NCBI GenBank assembly: GCA_049999725.1
Contig: JBNGIS010031136.1
Coordinates: forward strand, 1-30,737
Source: Haplomitrium mnioides
Lineage: Eukaryota; Marchantiophyta; Haplomitriopsida; Calobryales
Direction of reading: 5' to 3'
Length of the DNA stretch: 30,737 bases
Of this stretch, positions 1-10,693 are shown piece by piece (the first letter of the stretch is position 1; each line of letters starts with the position of its first letter). Under the pieces are notes generated by a model. That model was not told the origin of the DNA, made no database searches, and saw nothing but the letters and a program-made list of their open reading frames with translations. A program made the translations under genes and the position numbers.

Positions 1-519
1 CGACATTTCAATTTGCAAGCTTCTTCTGCAATGGGACTTCTTCGGCAACCCATGCATAGCGTATTTAGCTGTCCTGCAGTTTTTGCGAAGCTAAAACATC
101 CAGGAGATGATGCTCCTGTGAATGTTTATCAGAAACCGCAGGCGTTATACAATTTTTTCATTGACCATCTTTCTACAGAGCAAGATTGGATTCTCGATCT
201 TTGCTCTGGGTCTGGCACAGGCCTTGTCTGTGCTCTAAAGCTGATGCGAAATTGCATCGCGGTGGAATATGATAGACATCAGTCTATCTATATTCCTCAG
301 AGGGTTTTGGAGATGGCTTCCTTGCCATCTGATGTGACTGAGTCACAGATAGTATTTGCGTACCACAAGGAACCTGTTCCTCTTGGTACTGCAGGTGCTT
401 CTGGTGACTCTGTGGTGATATCGGGGACTACAAAGTCTCGTCAGGATTCTGTAGCGGCTGCAGATGCTCAGCCAGTAGATGTAGATGAGACAGTTCCTCC
501 GAAAGAGGAGATTGTTTGA
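1..519 (+). CDS. Partial DNA N4/N6-methyltransferase-like protein, C-terminal end
   Basis: The frame is open from base 1 to the TGA at 517-519, so the N-terminus lies outside the window. About 172 residues are visible. Near residue 43 is YQKP followed by a helix-like stretch (LYNFFIDHL), which resembles motif X of beta-class amino-methyltransferases. About 25 residues on is DLCSGSGTG, which matches the SAM-binding motif I, then a strand ending in AVEYD, where an acidic residue would contact the SAM ribose. In the beta class (CcrM-like; Pfam N6_N4_Mtase) the order is catalytic (D/S)PP(Y/W), target recognition, X, motif I, so a C-terminal X-I block fits. The catalytic motif would be upstream and cannot be checked. 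The last ~70 residues are a Ser/Ala/Asp/Glu-rich tail without recognisable domain. The product may methylate adenine-N6 or cytosine-N4 in DNA; which one is unknown. It could be a host gene or the cargo of a mobile element. The family call is fairly secure; function is inference. Confidence 0.6.
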   Translation, partial: RHFNLQASSAMGLLRQPMHSVFSCPAVFAKLKHPGDDAPVNVYQKPQALYNFFIDHLSTEQDWILDLCSGSGTGLVCALKLMRNCIAVEYDRHQSIYIPQRVLEMASLPSDVTESQIVFAYHKEPVPLGTAGASGDSVVISGTTKSRQDSVAAADAQPVDVDETVPPKEEIV

Positions 520-545
520 TAAATGTTTGTACTTTTTTCCTCTAT

Positions 546-551
546 AATAAA
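546..551 (+). promoter_or_regulatory. Possible polyadenylation signal after the methyltransferase frame
   Basis: AATAAA lies 27 bases after the stop codon, in a T-rich context. This is a normal arrangement for a plant 3' UTR, although the hexamer is common by chance in AT-rich DNA. Confidence 0.3.
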
Positions 552-760
552 ATTCATTTTTTGTAAATCTCAAGAATAAGTTGACCTTTTATGATAGTCC
601 AAGAGTTGTTTGATCTCAATTTCTAATCTCAGAATTATGTGTAGGCTTTGCTCTTTGTTTAGTGTCTTTGCGCATTTTAGGATTTGTAGTTCTTCTCCGG
701 TTCCACTTCATGCTTAAGCTAGGCAGTTGTTGTTCAGAGTATCGACACCTATTCGTCAAA

Positions 761-980
761 GGGTTCTTGTTCAATGTCCATGCTTGCATAGGCTGTAGGG
801 TTCTTCTTTAGATGCTTGGCGTGTTTTTGCTATTGAATTGTAGTTGAAAGTCAATGCGTGCATGGCTTCGTTGTTCTTGTTGAGAGTGAAAGCAAGCAGA
901 GTATTTAGGATTCTTGTTCGGAGTCTATGCGTGCATAGGCTTTACGGTTGTGGTTTGGAGTCTATGCTTGCACAGACTTT
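761..980 (+). repeat. Short degenerate direct repeats
   Basis: A motif close to GTCTATGCGTGCATAGGCTT recurs near 775-795, 850-869, 922-943 and 958-979. Copies at 761 and 909 are preceded by a TTCTTGTTC block. Spacing is irregular (about 36-75 bases), so this is a decayed short tandem repeat. It stops at the assembly gap at 1021 and may continue into it. The rest of 552-1020 holds no gene that can be recognised. Confidence 0.45.
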
Positions 981-1020
981 GTTGGCTACGATGCTCCAAG
1001 TCAGGTTTAAAGTCCTTATC

Positions 1021-1120
1021 NNNNNNNNNNNNNNNNNNNNNNNNNNNNNNNNNNNNNNNNNNNNNNNNNNNNNNNNNNNNNNNNNNNNNNNNNNNNNNNN
1101 NNNNNNNNNNNNNNNNNNNN
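1021..1120. other. Assembly gap (100 N)
   Basis: One hundred N, a conventional placeholder length, so the true distance is unknown. Open frames that cross it have no support. Confidence 0.99.
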
Positions 1121-1143
1121 AAAAATTCGACTGTCAAGTGAAA

Positions 1144-1166
1144 CAGGAACCCAGTAGCGGTTCCTG
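1144..1166. repeat. Small perfect inverted repeat beside the satellite edge
   Basis: CAGGAACC and GGTTCCTG form an 8-bp perfect inverted repeat around a 7-base loop. It lies in the ~68 bases of non-satellite sequence between the gap and the first monomer. No function can be assigned. Confidence 0.5.
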
Positions 1167-1188
1167 GTTTAAAGTAGCAGCTGTTTAA

Positions 1189-4100
1189 TGAGTATTATCT
1201 TCTTTCTTTTCTTGTTGTAAGATTTATATTATACTCAAAAGATCCAACTCTTCCACACTCTAGCGATAATGAGTATCATCTTCTTTCTTTTCTTGTTGTA
1301 AGATTTATATTATACTCAAAGTGTATTCACCATAGATGCAACTATCAACACTCTCTTGATCATGAACACTATCTTCATCCTCGAACTTGTCATAGAGAGG
1401 GTGTTTCATTCAAAGTATACTCATCATTCTTGGTGAAGAGATTCAACTCTTTTGCATTCTAGTGATAATGAGTATTATCTTCTTTCTTTTCTTGTTGTTA
1501 GATTCATGTTATACTCACAATGCATTCACTACATATGCAACTATCAACACTCTATTAATCACGAACACTATCTTCATCCTTCATCTTGTCACTAGATTTG
1601 TTTTGCATTGAAAGTGGATTCACCAATCTTGGTGAAAAAATTCAACTCTTTTGCACTCTAGAAATAATGAGTATTATCTTTTTTCTTGTCTTGTTGTTCG
1701 ATTCGTATTATGCTCAAAGTGTATTCACCATAAATGCAACTCTAGAAACTCTCTAGATCATGAACATTATCTTCATCCTTCATCTTGTTATTAGAATCGT
1801 ATTACATTCAAAGTGTACTCATCATTCTTGGTGAATAGATCCAACTCTTTTGCACTTTAGTAATAATAAGTATTAACTTCTTTCTTGCATTGTTGTTACA
1901 TTCATATTTTGCTTAAATTGTATTCACTATAGATGCAACTCTCGACACTCTCTTGACGATCAACACTATCTCCATCATTCATCTTGTCATTAAAATCGTG
2001 TTGCATTAAAAGTGTACTCATCATTCTTGGTGAAGAGATCCAACTCTTTCGCACTCTAGTGATAATGAGTATTATCCTCTTTCTTGTCGTCTTGTTAGTT
2101 TTATATTATACTCAAAGTGTATTCACCATAGATGCAACTCTCAACACTTTCTTGATCATGAACACAATCTTCATCTTTTATCTTGTCATTACAATCGTGT
2201 TGCATTAAAAGTGCACTCATCATTCTTAGTGAAAATATCCAACTCTTTAGCACTCTAGTGACAATGAGTATTAACTTCCTTCTTGTCTTGTTGTTAGATT
2301 CATATTGTACTCAAAGTGTATTCACCATAAATGCAACTCTCGACACTCTCTTGATTATAAACACTATCTTCATTGTTCATCTTGTCATTAGAATCATGTT
2401 GTATTTAAAGTACACGCATCATTCCTGGTGAAAAGATCCAACTCCTACACACTCTACGGATAATGAGTATTATCTTATTTCTTGTCTTGTTGCTAGATTC
2501 ATATTACGCTCAAAGTGTATTCACTATAGATGAAAAATTTCTACACTCTTTTGATCATGAACACTATTTTCGTTCTTTATCTTGTCATTAGAATCATGTT
2601 GCATTCAAAGTGAACTCATCATTCTTGGTGAAGAGATCCAACTCTTTGGCACCCTAATGATAATGAGTATTAACTTCTTTCTTGTCTTGTTGTTAGATTC
2701 ATATTATACTCAAAGTGTATTCACTATAGATGCAACTCTTGACACTCTCTTGATCATGAACAATATGTTCATCCTTCTGCTTGTCATTAAAAATGTGTTG
2801 CATTCAAAGTGTACTCATTATTCTAGAGGAAAGGATCCAACTCTTCACACTCTACTTATAATGAGTATTATCTTCTTTCTTGTCTTGTTGTTGGATTCGT
2901 ATTATACTTATAGTGTGTTCACCATAGATGCAACTCTCAAAAACTTCTTAAAAATGAACACTATCTTCATCCATTCTCTTGTCATTAGAATCAGGTTGTA
3001 TTCAAAGTGTGCTCATCATTCTTGGAGAAGAGATCCAACTTTGTCGGACTCTAGTGATAATGAGTATTATCTTCTTCTTTTTTATTGTTAGATTCGTATA
3101 ATACTCAAAGTTTATTCACCATAGCTGCAACTCTCGACACTCTCTTGATCATCAACACTATTTTCATCCTTCATCTTGTCATTAGAATCGTGTTGGATTC
3201 AAAGTGTACTCATCATTCTTGGAGAAGAGATCCAACTCTTTGGCACTCTAGTGTTAATGACTATTATCTTTTTGCTTGTCTTGTTGTTAGATTCGTATTA
3301 TACTCAAAGTGTATTCACCATAGATGCAACTATCAACACTCTCTTGATCATGAACACTATCTTCATCCTTCAACTGGTCATCAAAAGGGTGTTGCATTCA
3401 AAGTGTACTCATCATTCTTGGAAAAGAGATCTTACTCTTTTGCACTCTAGTGATAATGAGTATTATCTTCTTTCTTTTCTTGTTGTTAAATTCATATTAT
3501 CCTCACAATCTTTTCACCATAGAGGCAGCTATCAACACTCTCTTGATCATCAACACTATCTTTATACTTCATCTTGTCATTAGATTTATGTTGCATTGAA
3601 AGTGTACTCATGAATCTTGGAGATGAGATCCAACTCTTTTGCATTCTAGTGATAATGAGTATTATCTTCTTTCTTGTCTTGTTGCTAGATTCATATTATA
3701 CTCAAAGTGTATTCACCATAAATGCAACTCTTGACACTCTCTTGATCATGAAGACTATCTTCATACTTCATCGTATCACTACAATCATGTTGCAATCAAA
3801 GTGTAATTATCATTCTTGGAGAAGAGATCCAACTCTTTTGTACTCTAGTGAAAATAAGTATAATCTCCTTTCTTTTCTTACTGCTAGATTCATATTATAC
3901 TCAAAGTGCATTCACTATAGATGCAACTCTAGACACTATGTTGATCATGAACACTATCTTCTTCCTTCAACTTGTCATAGAAAAGGTGTTGCATTCAAAG
4001 TGTACTCATCATTCTTAAAAGAAGAGATCTAACTCTTTTAAACTCTAGTGATAATGAGTATTTTTTTTCTTGTTGCTAGATTCATATTGTACTCACATTG

Positions 4101-6185
4101 TATTCACCATATATGCAACTATCAACACTCTTTTGATCATGAACTCTATCTTCATCCTTCATTTTGTCACTAGAATTGTGTTGCATTGAAATTGTACTCA
4201 TCAATCTTAGAGAAGAGATCCAACTCTTTCACACTCTAGTAGTAATGAGTATTATCTTCTTTCTTGAATTGTTGCTAGACTCGTATTGTACTCAAGGTGT
4301 ATTCACCATAGGTGCAACTCTCAACACTTTCTTGATCATGAACACTATCTTCATCCTTCATCTTCTCAGTAGAACCGTGTTGCATTCAAAGTGCACTCAT
4401 TATTCTTGGTGAAGAGATCCATTTCTTTTGCACTCTAGTTATAATGAGTATTATCTTCTTTCTTGTCTTCTTGCTAGATTCGTATTGTACTCAAAGTGCA
4501 TTCACAATAGATATAGCTTTCTATACTTAGCTGACCATGAACACTATCTTCATCCTTAATCTTGTCATTAGAATCATGTTGTAGTTAAAGTGTAATCATC
4601 ATTTTTTCATAAGAGATCCAACTCTTTGGCACTCTAGTGATAATCAATATCTTCCTCTTGTACATTGTTAGATTTGTATTACACTCAAAGTGTATTCAAC
4701 ATACATGCAACTCAAGAAACTCTCTTGATCATGAGCACTATCTTCATCCTTCATCTTGTCATTAGAATCATGTTGCAATCAAAGTGTACTCACCACTCTT
4801 GGAGAAGAGATCTAAATCTTTCGCACTCTAGTGATAATGAGTATTTTCTTCTTTCTTGTCTTGTTGTAAGACTCATATTATACTCAAATAATATTCACCA
4901 TTGATGCAACTCTAGACACTCTTTTAATCATGAACACTATCTTCATCCTTCATCTTGTCATTAGAATCATGTTGCATTCAAAGTGTACTCATCATTCTTA
5001 GAGAAGAGATCCAACTCTTTTGCACTCTAGTGATAATAAGTAGTATTTTATTTCTTGTATTGTTGCTAGGTTCTTAATATACTCAAAGTGCACCTACCAT
5101 AGATGCAAATCACGATAGTCTCTTTATCATGAACATGATCTTCGTATTTCATCTTCACCCAACATCTTGTTGATAGAGTTGTGTTGCATTGAAAGTGCAC
5201 TCATCATTCTTGGAGAAGAGATCCAACTCTTCTACACTGTAGGGATAATGAGTATTATCTTCTTTCTTGTCTTTTTGTTAGATTCATATTACACTCAAAG
5301 TGTATTCACCATAGATGCAACTCTCTACACACTTTCGATCATGAACACTATCTTGTCATTAGAATCATGTTGCGTTCAAAGTGTACTGATCATTATTAAA
5401 AAAGAAATCCAACTCTTTGGCACTCTAATGATAATGAGTATTATCTTCTTTGTTGTCTTGTTGTTAAATTCGTATTATACTCTAAGTATGTTCACCATAG
5501 ATGCAACTCTCGATATTCTCTTGATCATGAACACTATGTTCATCCTTTTGCTTGTCATTAGAATTGTGTTGCATTCAAAGTGTACTCACTATTCTAGGAG
5601 AGGGGATCCAACTCTTTCACACTCTATTCATAATGAGTATTATCTTCTTTCTTGTCTTGTTGTTACATTCGTATTATACTTCTAGCGTGTTCACCATAGA
5701 TGCAACTATCGACACCCTCTTGATCATGAACATTATCTTCATCCATTATCTTGTCATTAGAATCAGGTTGCATTCAAAGTGTGCTCATTATTCTTGGAGA
5801 AGATATCCAACTTTTTCGCACTCTAGTGATAATGAGCATTATCTTCTTTTTTGTATTACTATTAGATTAGTATAACACTCAAAGTGTATTCACCATAGCT
5901 GCAACTCTCAACACTCTCTTGATCATGAACACTGTTTTCATTCTTGATCTTGTTTCTAGAATCGTGTTGCATTCAAAATGTACTCATCATTCTTGGAGAA
6001 GAGATCCAACTTTTTTGCACTCTTGTGTTAACGAGTATTATTTTTTTTCCTGTCTTGTTGTTACATTCGTATTATACTCAAAGTGTATTCACCATAGATG
6101 CAACTATCAACAATGTCTTGATCATGAGCACTGTCTTAATCCTTCATCTTGTTATTAGAATCGTGTTGCAATCAAAGTGTACTCA
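1189..6185 (+). repeat. Satellite array, left segment (about 25 monomers of ~199 bp)
   Basis: Head-to-tail AT-rich monomers. Landmarks in nearly every unit are TTCACCATAGATGCAACTCT, TTGATCATGAACACTATC, GTTGCATTCAAAGTGTACTC and GATAATGAGTATTATCTTC. Successive TTCACCA boxes at 3314, 3513 and 3712 are 199 bases apart. The first unit is shortened: consecutive GAGTATTATC boxes are only about 78 bases apart near 1190 and 1268. Monomers diverge by substitutions and small indels; for example, about 13 bases are missing near 5351. Variant monomers recur in a shared order with the right segment. The right end is cut within a monomer at ACTCA by the insertion at 6186. Long frames through the array are a by-product of the repeat and are not annotated as genes. 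Confidence 0.95.
6181..6185. repeat. Target-site duplication ACTCA, left copy
   Basis: ACTCA directly precedes the TG terminus at 6186 and is repeated at 10689-10693 directly after the CA terminus. With one copy and the insert removed, the sequence reads GTACTCATCATT, as in an ordinary monomer. Confidence 0.9.
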
Positions 6186-6578
6186 TGTTAGGGTCCAGGA
6201 TAAAGACGCACGCAAGGAGAGACAAAGGAGGAAGAAATCGAGAAAAGGAAGAAAGCAAGCAAGAAAATGGCAGAAATAGCAAACAATGGACATTGTCCAA
6301 ACAGAAGGACGGAAGATTCTCAGAAATGCAACCAAAAAACTTTTATAAGATCTAGTTTAAAAACTTTTTTTATTATATTTAAAGTAGGAAAGCTTCTTTA
6401 GGATCTAAAAACACAATTGTAGGAATAACATGTGTCTTCTAAATCATAGGTACCAATCAAGTCAACAAATGGATCAGGCAACACCAACAACAACTCGAAC
6501 AGTTGAAATTGAAAAACAAATGGAGGAGCATCACTGCGGTAGAAAAAAGAAAAGAAATGCACCATTTGTACGTGAAGG

Positions 6579-6579
<1 letters not shown>

Positions 6580-6608
<29 letters not shown>
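6580..6608. repeat. GT dinucleotide microsatellite
   Basis: About 14 uninterrupted GT units inside the 4.5-kb insertion. Length variation between individuals is expected at such a tract. Confidence 0.95.
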
Positions 6609-6609
<1 letters not shown>

Positions 6610-9600
6610 CGTTGTAAACGTTTGCAAGTACATGTTTTGTGTTTTGTGGTGTATAGGGAATTTGTTTAGGTTAGTAAAGAAGAACAAAATATTAATTAAC
6701 TAATATTAAACCTAAGCTACCAAGCCAAGCCAAGGAGACAAGCAAGAAAAAAAGGGTTAAAAATGAAAGGAGTAGATTGAGTGGATCCAAGTGAGGAGAT
6801 TGAAAGAAAGAAACTCTCGCATGTGGGAGTTAAGGCCACATAAAGAAAGAAGGGGGCTTCTTTTTTAGCCCGCCCATTCTCTCACTCCTTCGTTCTTGAT
6901 TTTGGATGCGGCGGCGTTCTTGGAGGAGGAAACACTCTTTCTTTTGGTTGGAGAATTTGGAGTTGATGCAAAAAATGTATAGATGAAGCGATGGAAGGAA
7001 GAAAAAACGCTCTTAAGATGGTATTGACCGCCTGATGGAACAACAACATGCAAGAGGCCTAAGGAAAAAAAAAAAGGAAAACGATTGTTAGCCTCAAGGG
7101 TGGAAGATATGGAACCAGATGAAGAAACACTCCATGGATTGTCAGGAAGGCTTAGACGAAGAGTAGACTAGAGATGTATCAGCGCTTAAAGGTGTGCTTG
7201 AAAACAAAAGATGGTTTACTCATCTTGGCTGCTAGAGAGATAGGGAGAAAATCACGTGGAAAGAGTGCGCAACTAAGAAAAGGATTAATGGATGATGAGG
7301 GGGACTAAACAATTCAATCGACAACTTTATGGTATACTAGAAGAGCTTGCAGTACATGTAGCCAGTTCCTAGCAGAGCTGGAGTTTCGAAGTCCCGCTGA
7401 TTTACCAGTAGTGCAACATTCCTGGGGGCTAGAAGAAGACGACGGGATATGGGGATTTCCATGGGACACATGGTGAATGCAGACATGAGAGTTGGTTCTT
7501 GTTGTAGAGAATTCTGACGACGAGGATGCCCATGCAGACCGGCATAATTCTCGGGCAGCGTTTTCTCTCCACAAGTGATGGAGATTCGACGTCAAAGGGG
7601 GGATGGATGCCCATGCTGCGAGGAGGGGGCAAGGAAATTCTTCACTACAGATGTTGTAATTGAAGATAGAAGGTCCCATGTCTAGTGGACTTGGATGAGA
7701 AAGAAAGAAGTCTCATCGGTGGAGAAATCGATTAGCCTGTCTTTGATGGTGGTAGTGTGCACAGTTGCGCATGAGCAAAGCAATCAATTGGGAGGAAGGA
7801 ATAGATACCTGATGGCCTTGATAATCAATATACATGTCCAATTTGTGAGCTGCAATGCATGATGGGGGGAATCGCCTCAAGAAAAAGGCTAGGACCTGGA
7901 CGAAGCTGGATTGAGTGAAGGAATGAGAACAAAGGAAGAACTCTACGCAAGGGAGATGACATGTCAATTCATGGAGGGAAAGGATGAAGGTTCATCAGTG
8001 TACTGGGGGCTTGCTACATTAACATGCACCTCGAGAGACAAAACCACACGATTCAAGAATACTTGTAGCGGGAGATGTTGCATGCAGTTCCTGAGCCAGG
8101 ATGCAATCTGTCTGGAAAGGAGAAGAAAGATTGGAGAAAAGAAATAGGTATGGAGGAGATATTCTAGCAGATGCGTTAGCGGGGGGAAAGGGAAGAAAGG
8201 GGTGCTGCATCCAAGACGTTGAATCTTGAGGGCAATATGGAGAAAGGATCCTACAAAGAAGAATGGAAAATTTTCCATGGAGGACTCTCACAGTTGGAGT
8301 GATTCTTCATTTGGGTTGGGTGCGCTCTCTCTGAGATGAAGTGCATGGTGGATAGGGAGCGTTTCATTGAAGGAGGTGTTGTGGTGGACATGGGTCTCTT
8401 CAAGAGATCAAACCGATTTACCATACACGGAAATGTGGTGGCATAAAGCATGAGATTGTAAGATGAGAAGCATGTTGGCCTCTGCATGAATAGCCGCCTC
8501 TTCTAGCCGGATTGTGTATTCAACTCGACAAGATCATCGCGTCGAGCTGGTGGAAGAGATAGAAGCTAAAATTGAAGTCCATGGAGAATGGAGTTGGTAC
8601 TTGAAAACAAAACAAGAGTTGAAGGAGGAAAATATGCGAGTGAGGAGCCAAGAAGATTGCAATACTAGAGAAAGAACCAAGGTGACATTTGCAGGCACCA
8701 GAAATGAAAGGATTCGTGGTTTCGTCTCCTTCTGCCATTGTTGTTGGATCGAGTATGCTGATTTGGGCACTACACAATAGGGGAGGAAAGAGCTGCCGTG
8801 GAGACCTGAACTGAAGAAATTGATAAGAAAATGCAAGGGTGTTGATCGGGTCCGTGGAAGAAATTAAGGTTGTTATTGCAGACCTTGAAGGCTAATGGTG
8901 TGTAGAGGAAGAGACTTTGACTGCACTTGATAGAGAGAAGGAATTTGAGAGAGAGGAGGGATATCGAGAGAAGGAGAAGAACGTCAAAATCTAAGATCTA
9001 AAGACAGAATGAAAAAGGGAGAAAGAGAATACGCGTGATCATTTTTTGGCCAGATGTTGTTTTCATCCTTGTTTGTGCAGAAGAACATGTTTCTCCCTTG
9101 CCAACTACCTAGAGGGCACTCTACAAAGAAGCTATAGTAGAGGCAAGAGCACTCTAGTCAAAATTTTGAGATGTATGATTTCAAGAAGCAGCTCTATGTG
9201 CGGACGATTGAAATAGTGAGTGCAAGGGGAAGTATTTGATAGCAAAGGGATGGTTTGCCATCAAAATCGGGAGGCTGCCACCCTCTCTCTTTGCGCCTCT
9301 GCTGGTAGTGATAGAAGGGTGATAGTATGCATTTGCTCTTTGTCAAGGACTGCATGGAAGGCGGTCAACCCATAGAGTAATGGTGAGGTAAAGGGGGTGG
9401 ATTTGACCGTTGGGAATGGTTGGCAAAACTTTCATTAGGAAGGGGTATAAGTACAAGTGGTGGATAGGATGGGGTTGAAGGCATGAGGTTCGAATAGCGT
9501 GGGGGATGGGGATATGCGGTTGGAAAATGACATAGAAGGGGAATAAGAACAAGGAAGAAAGAGAGTTAATGTTAGGAAGGGATCTAGTGTTGCTAGATAG

Positions 9601-10492
9601 AAGGAGAGAAAGGAAGTACGGTGGTTGGAGATAGTAGAAGAAGGAGTTGGATATCCGTAGTGGAGGGAAGTAAGGATTCGAAGATTGTGAAGGTCAGGCG
9701 TGGATAACTGCTAAAGGATTAATGGAAGTAATTGGGATAAGGCTAAAGGAGGAAGGTAGCCAAGTGTGGATGAATATGGAAGGGGAAAGCACGACAACGG
9801 AAGAAGCAAAAGAAGCAGATAATTGAATAGGGTTGGAAGGGTAAATTGGGATAGGATGTAGAAGAAAGACAAAAAAGAAGGGAATGTAGGGGTTGATTCA
9901 GAAACTTGGCGGGTGAACAAGGGTTTCTACTGGTTCAAAATGGGAAAGCTATACTCCAAAGGTGGTTCAGTTGGCTGGTAGCTAAGGTAATAGAAAGTGA
10001 ATCTATTTGTTTGTTCTGTATTTTGTTCGTGAGTACAGTGTTGTGTCTTTTATTCTTCCTTCTTTTATCAGATTGTGTTATGGGCTATGAATTGAGGCTG
10101 GAGCTGAGTTTGTCTTTTTGTTGTTGGGGTTGAGTCTGGAGAGGGCAGAAGTATTGTTTGAGTGGGGACACAAGAGAGAGTAGAGTTAGAGCAATGAGTC
10201 CTCGTTGTTTATGACCCCAAAGGGGAATCATATGACCTGAAATTGTACTTGTGATTGGTGCTCATTTAAACCATTTTTCAGTAAAGTGCTATTCTTATTA
10301 TTGCATATGCTTGTGATTTCATTTTCGCACCTGTCTTGGTCTATCTTTCCTTGTCAAAACACCTAAAATCAGACGCATTTGAATTATTTCTTTTCAGTAA
10401 TGAGTTACTATTCCTGAGCTAAAAGACAAACCGCATACCAAAAAGTTGTTTGCAGGTCCTAAGCCGGTCTTGGGGGAAGAAGTACCCTCACG

Positions 10493-10536
10493 ATCCATTG
10501 TGTCTTGGTGGACTTCACTACCACCACGACCAAGAG
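10493..10536. repeat. Nested inverted repeat near the right end of the 4.5-kb insertion
   Basis: TCTTGGT and ACCAAGA enclose a further GGTGG/CCACC pair, so a transcript could fold into a hairpin. The position is about 150-200 bases from the CA terminus. It could be an R/U5-region RNA structure, but this is inference. Confidence 0.4.
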
Positions 10537-10646
10537 TATCCCTAGATAGCCCGATCAGCGGGAAACCTTACCTCATCCTAATCCAGTGACGTAAATCCAG
10601 AAGTTAGGCATTATTATACTACAATCGAACCAAACCAATCCAAAAG

Positions 10647-10672
10647 GCAGGGCTCCTCCCCCTATGCCCTGC
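10647..10672. repeat. GC-rich hairpin just before the CA terminus
   Basis: GCAGGGC and GCCCTGC form a perfect 7-bp stem with a 12-base pyrimidine-rich loop, 16 bases before the end of the insertion. It stands out in an otherwise AT-rich neighbourhood. Confidence 0.5.
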
Positions 10673-10688
10673 ACCTCAAGACCCAACA

Positions 10689-10693
10689 ACTCA
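10689..10693. repeat. Target-site duplication ACTCA, right copy
   Basis: This is the partner of 6181-6185. The monomer sequence resumes directly after it with TCATTTTTTAGTGGAGATCC. Confidence 0.9.

Larger units (their letters stand above)
6186..10688 (+). mobile_element. 4.5-kb TG...CA insertion, putative solo LTR
   Basis: The insert begins TGTTAGGG, ends ACCCAACA and is bounded by the 5-bp duplication ACTCA, the signature of LTR-retrotransposon integration. I see no gag or pol similarity, no pair of terminal direct repeats and no tRNA primer-binding site near the left end. The simplest reading is a long solo LTR left after LTR-LTR recombination. A non-autonomous element with unrecognisably diverged LTRs is the alternative. 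Contents: a GT microsatellite at 6580-6608, a long purine-rich tract (about 8500-9900) and two inverted repeats near the right end. Open frames inside, such as one at 7314-7679 on the minus strand, have low-complexity products and no known domain. Orientation is not determined; the + sign is nominal. The boundaries are solid, the solo-LTR label is inference. Confidence 0.8.

Noticed and set aside
1984-6279. Many overlapping 70-172 codon frames with hydrophobic segments
   Set aside because: They are phases of the satellite monomer. The same residues recur every unit and the frames mostly open with TTG or other non-ATG codons; no coding evidence.
7314-7679. 121-codon minus-strand frame in the 4.5-kb insertion
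   Set aside because: Composition-driven, overlapping another minus-strand frame, no recognisable motif, inside a non-coding LTR-like element.
6186-10688. Full LTR retrotransposon with two LTRs
   Set aside because: Start and end of the insert show no visible direct repeat, no primer-binding site and no gag-pol similarity. Diverged LTRs cannot be fully excluded by eye.
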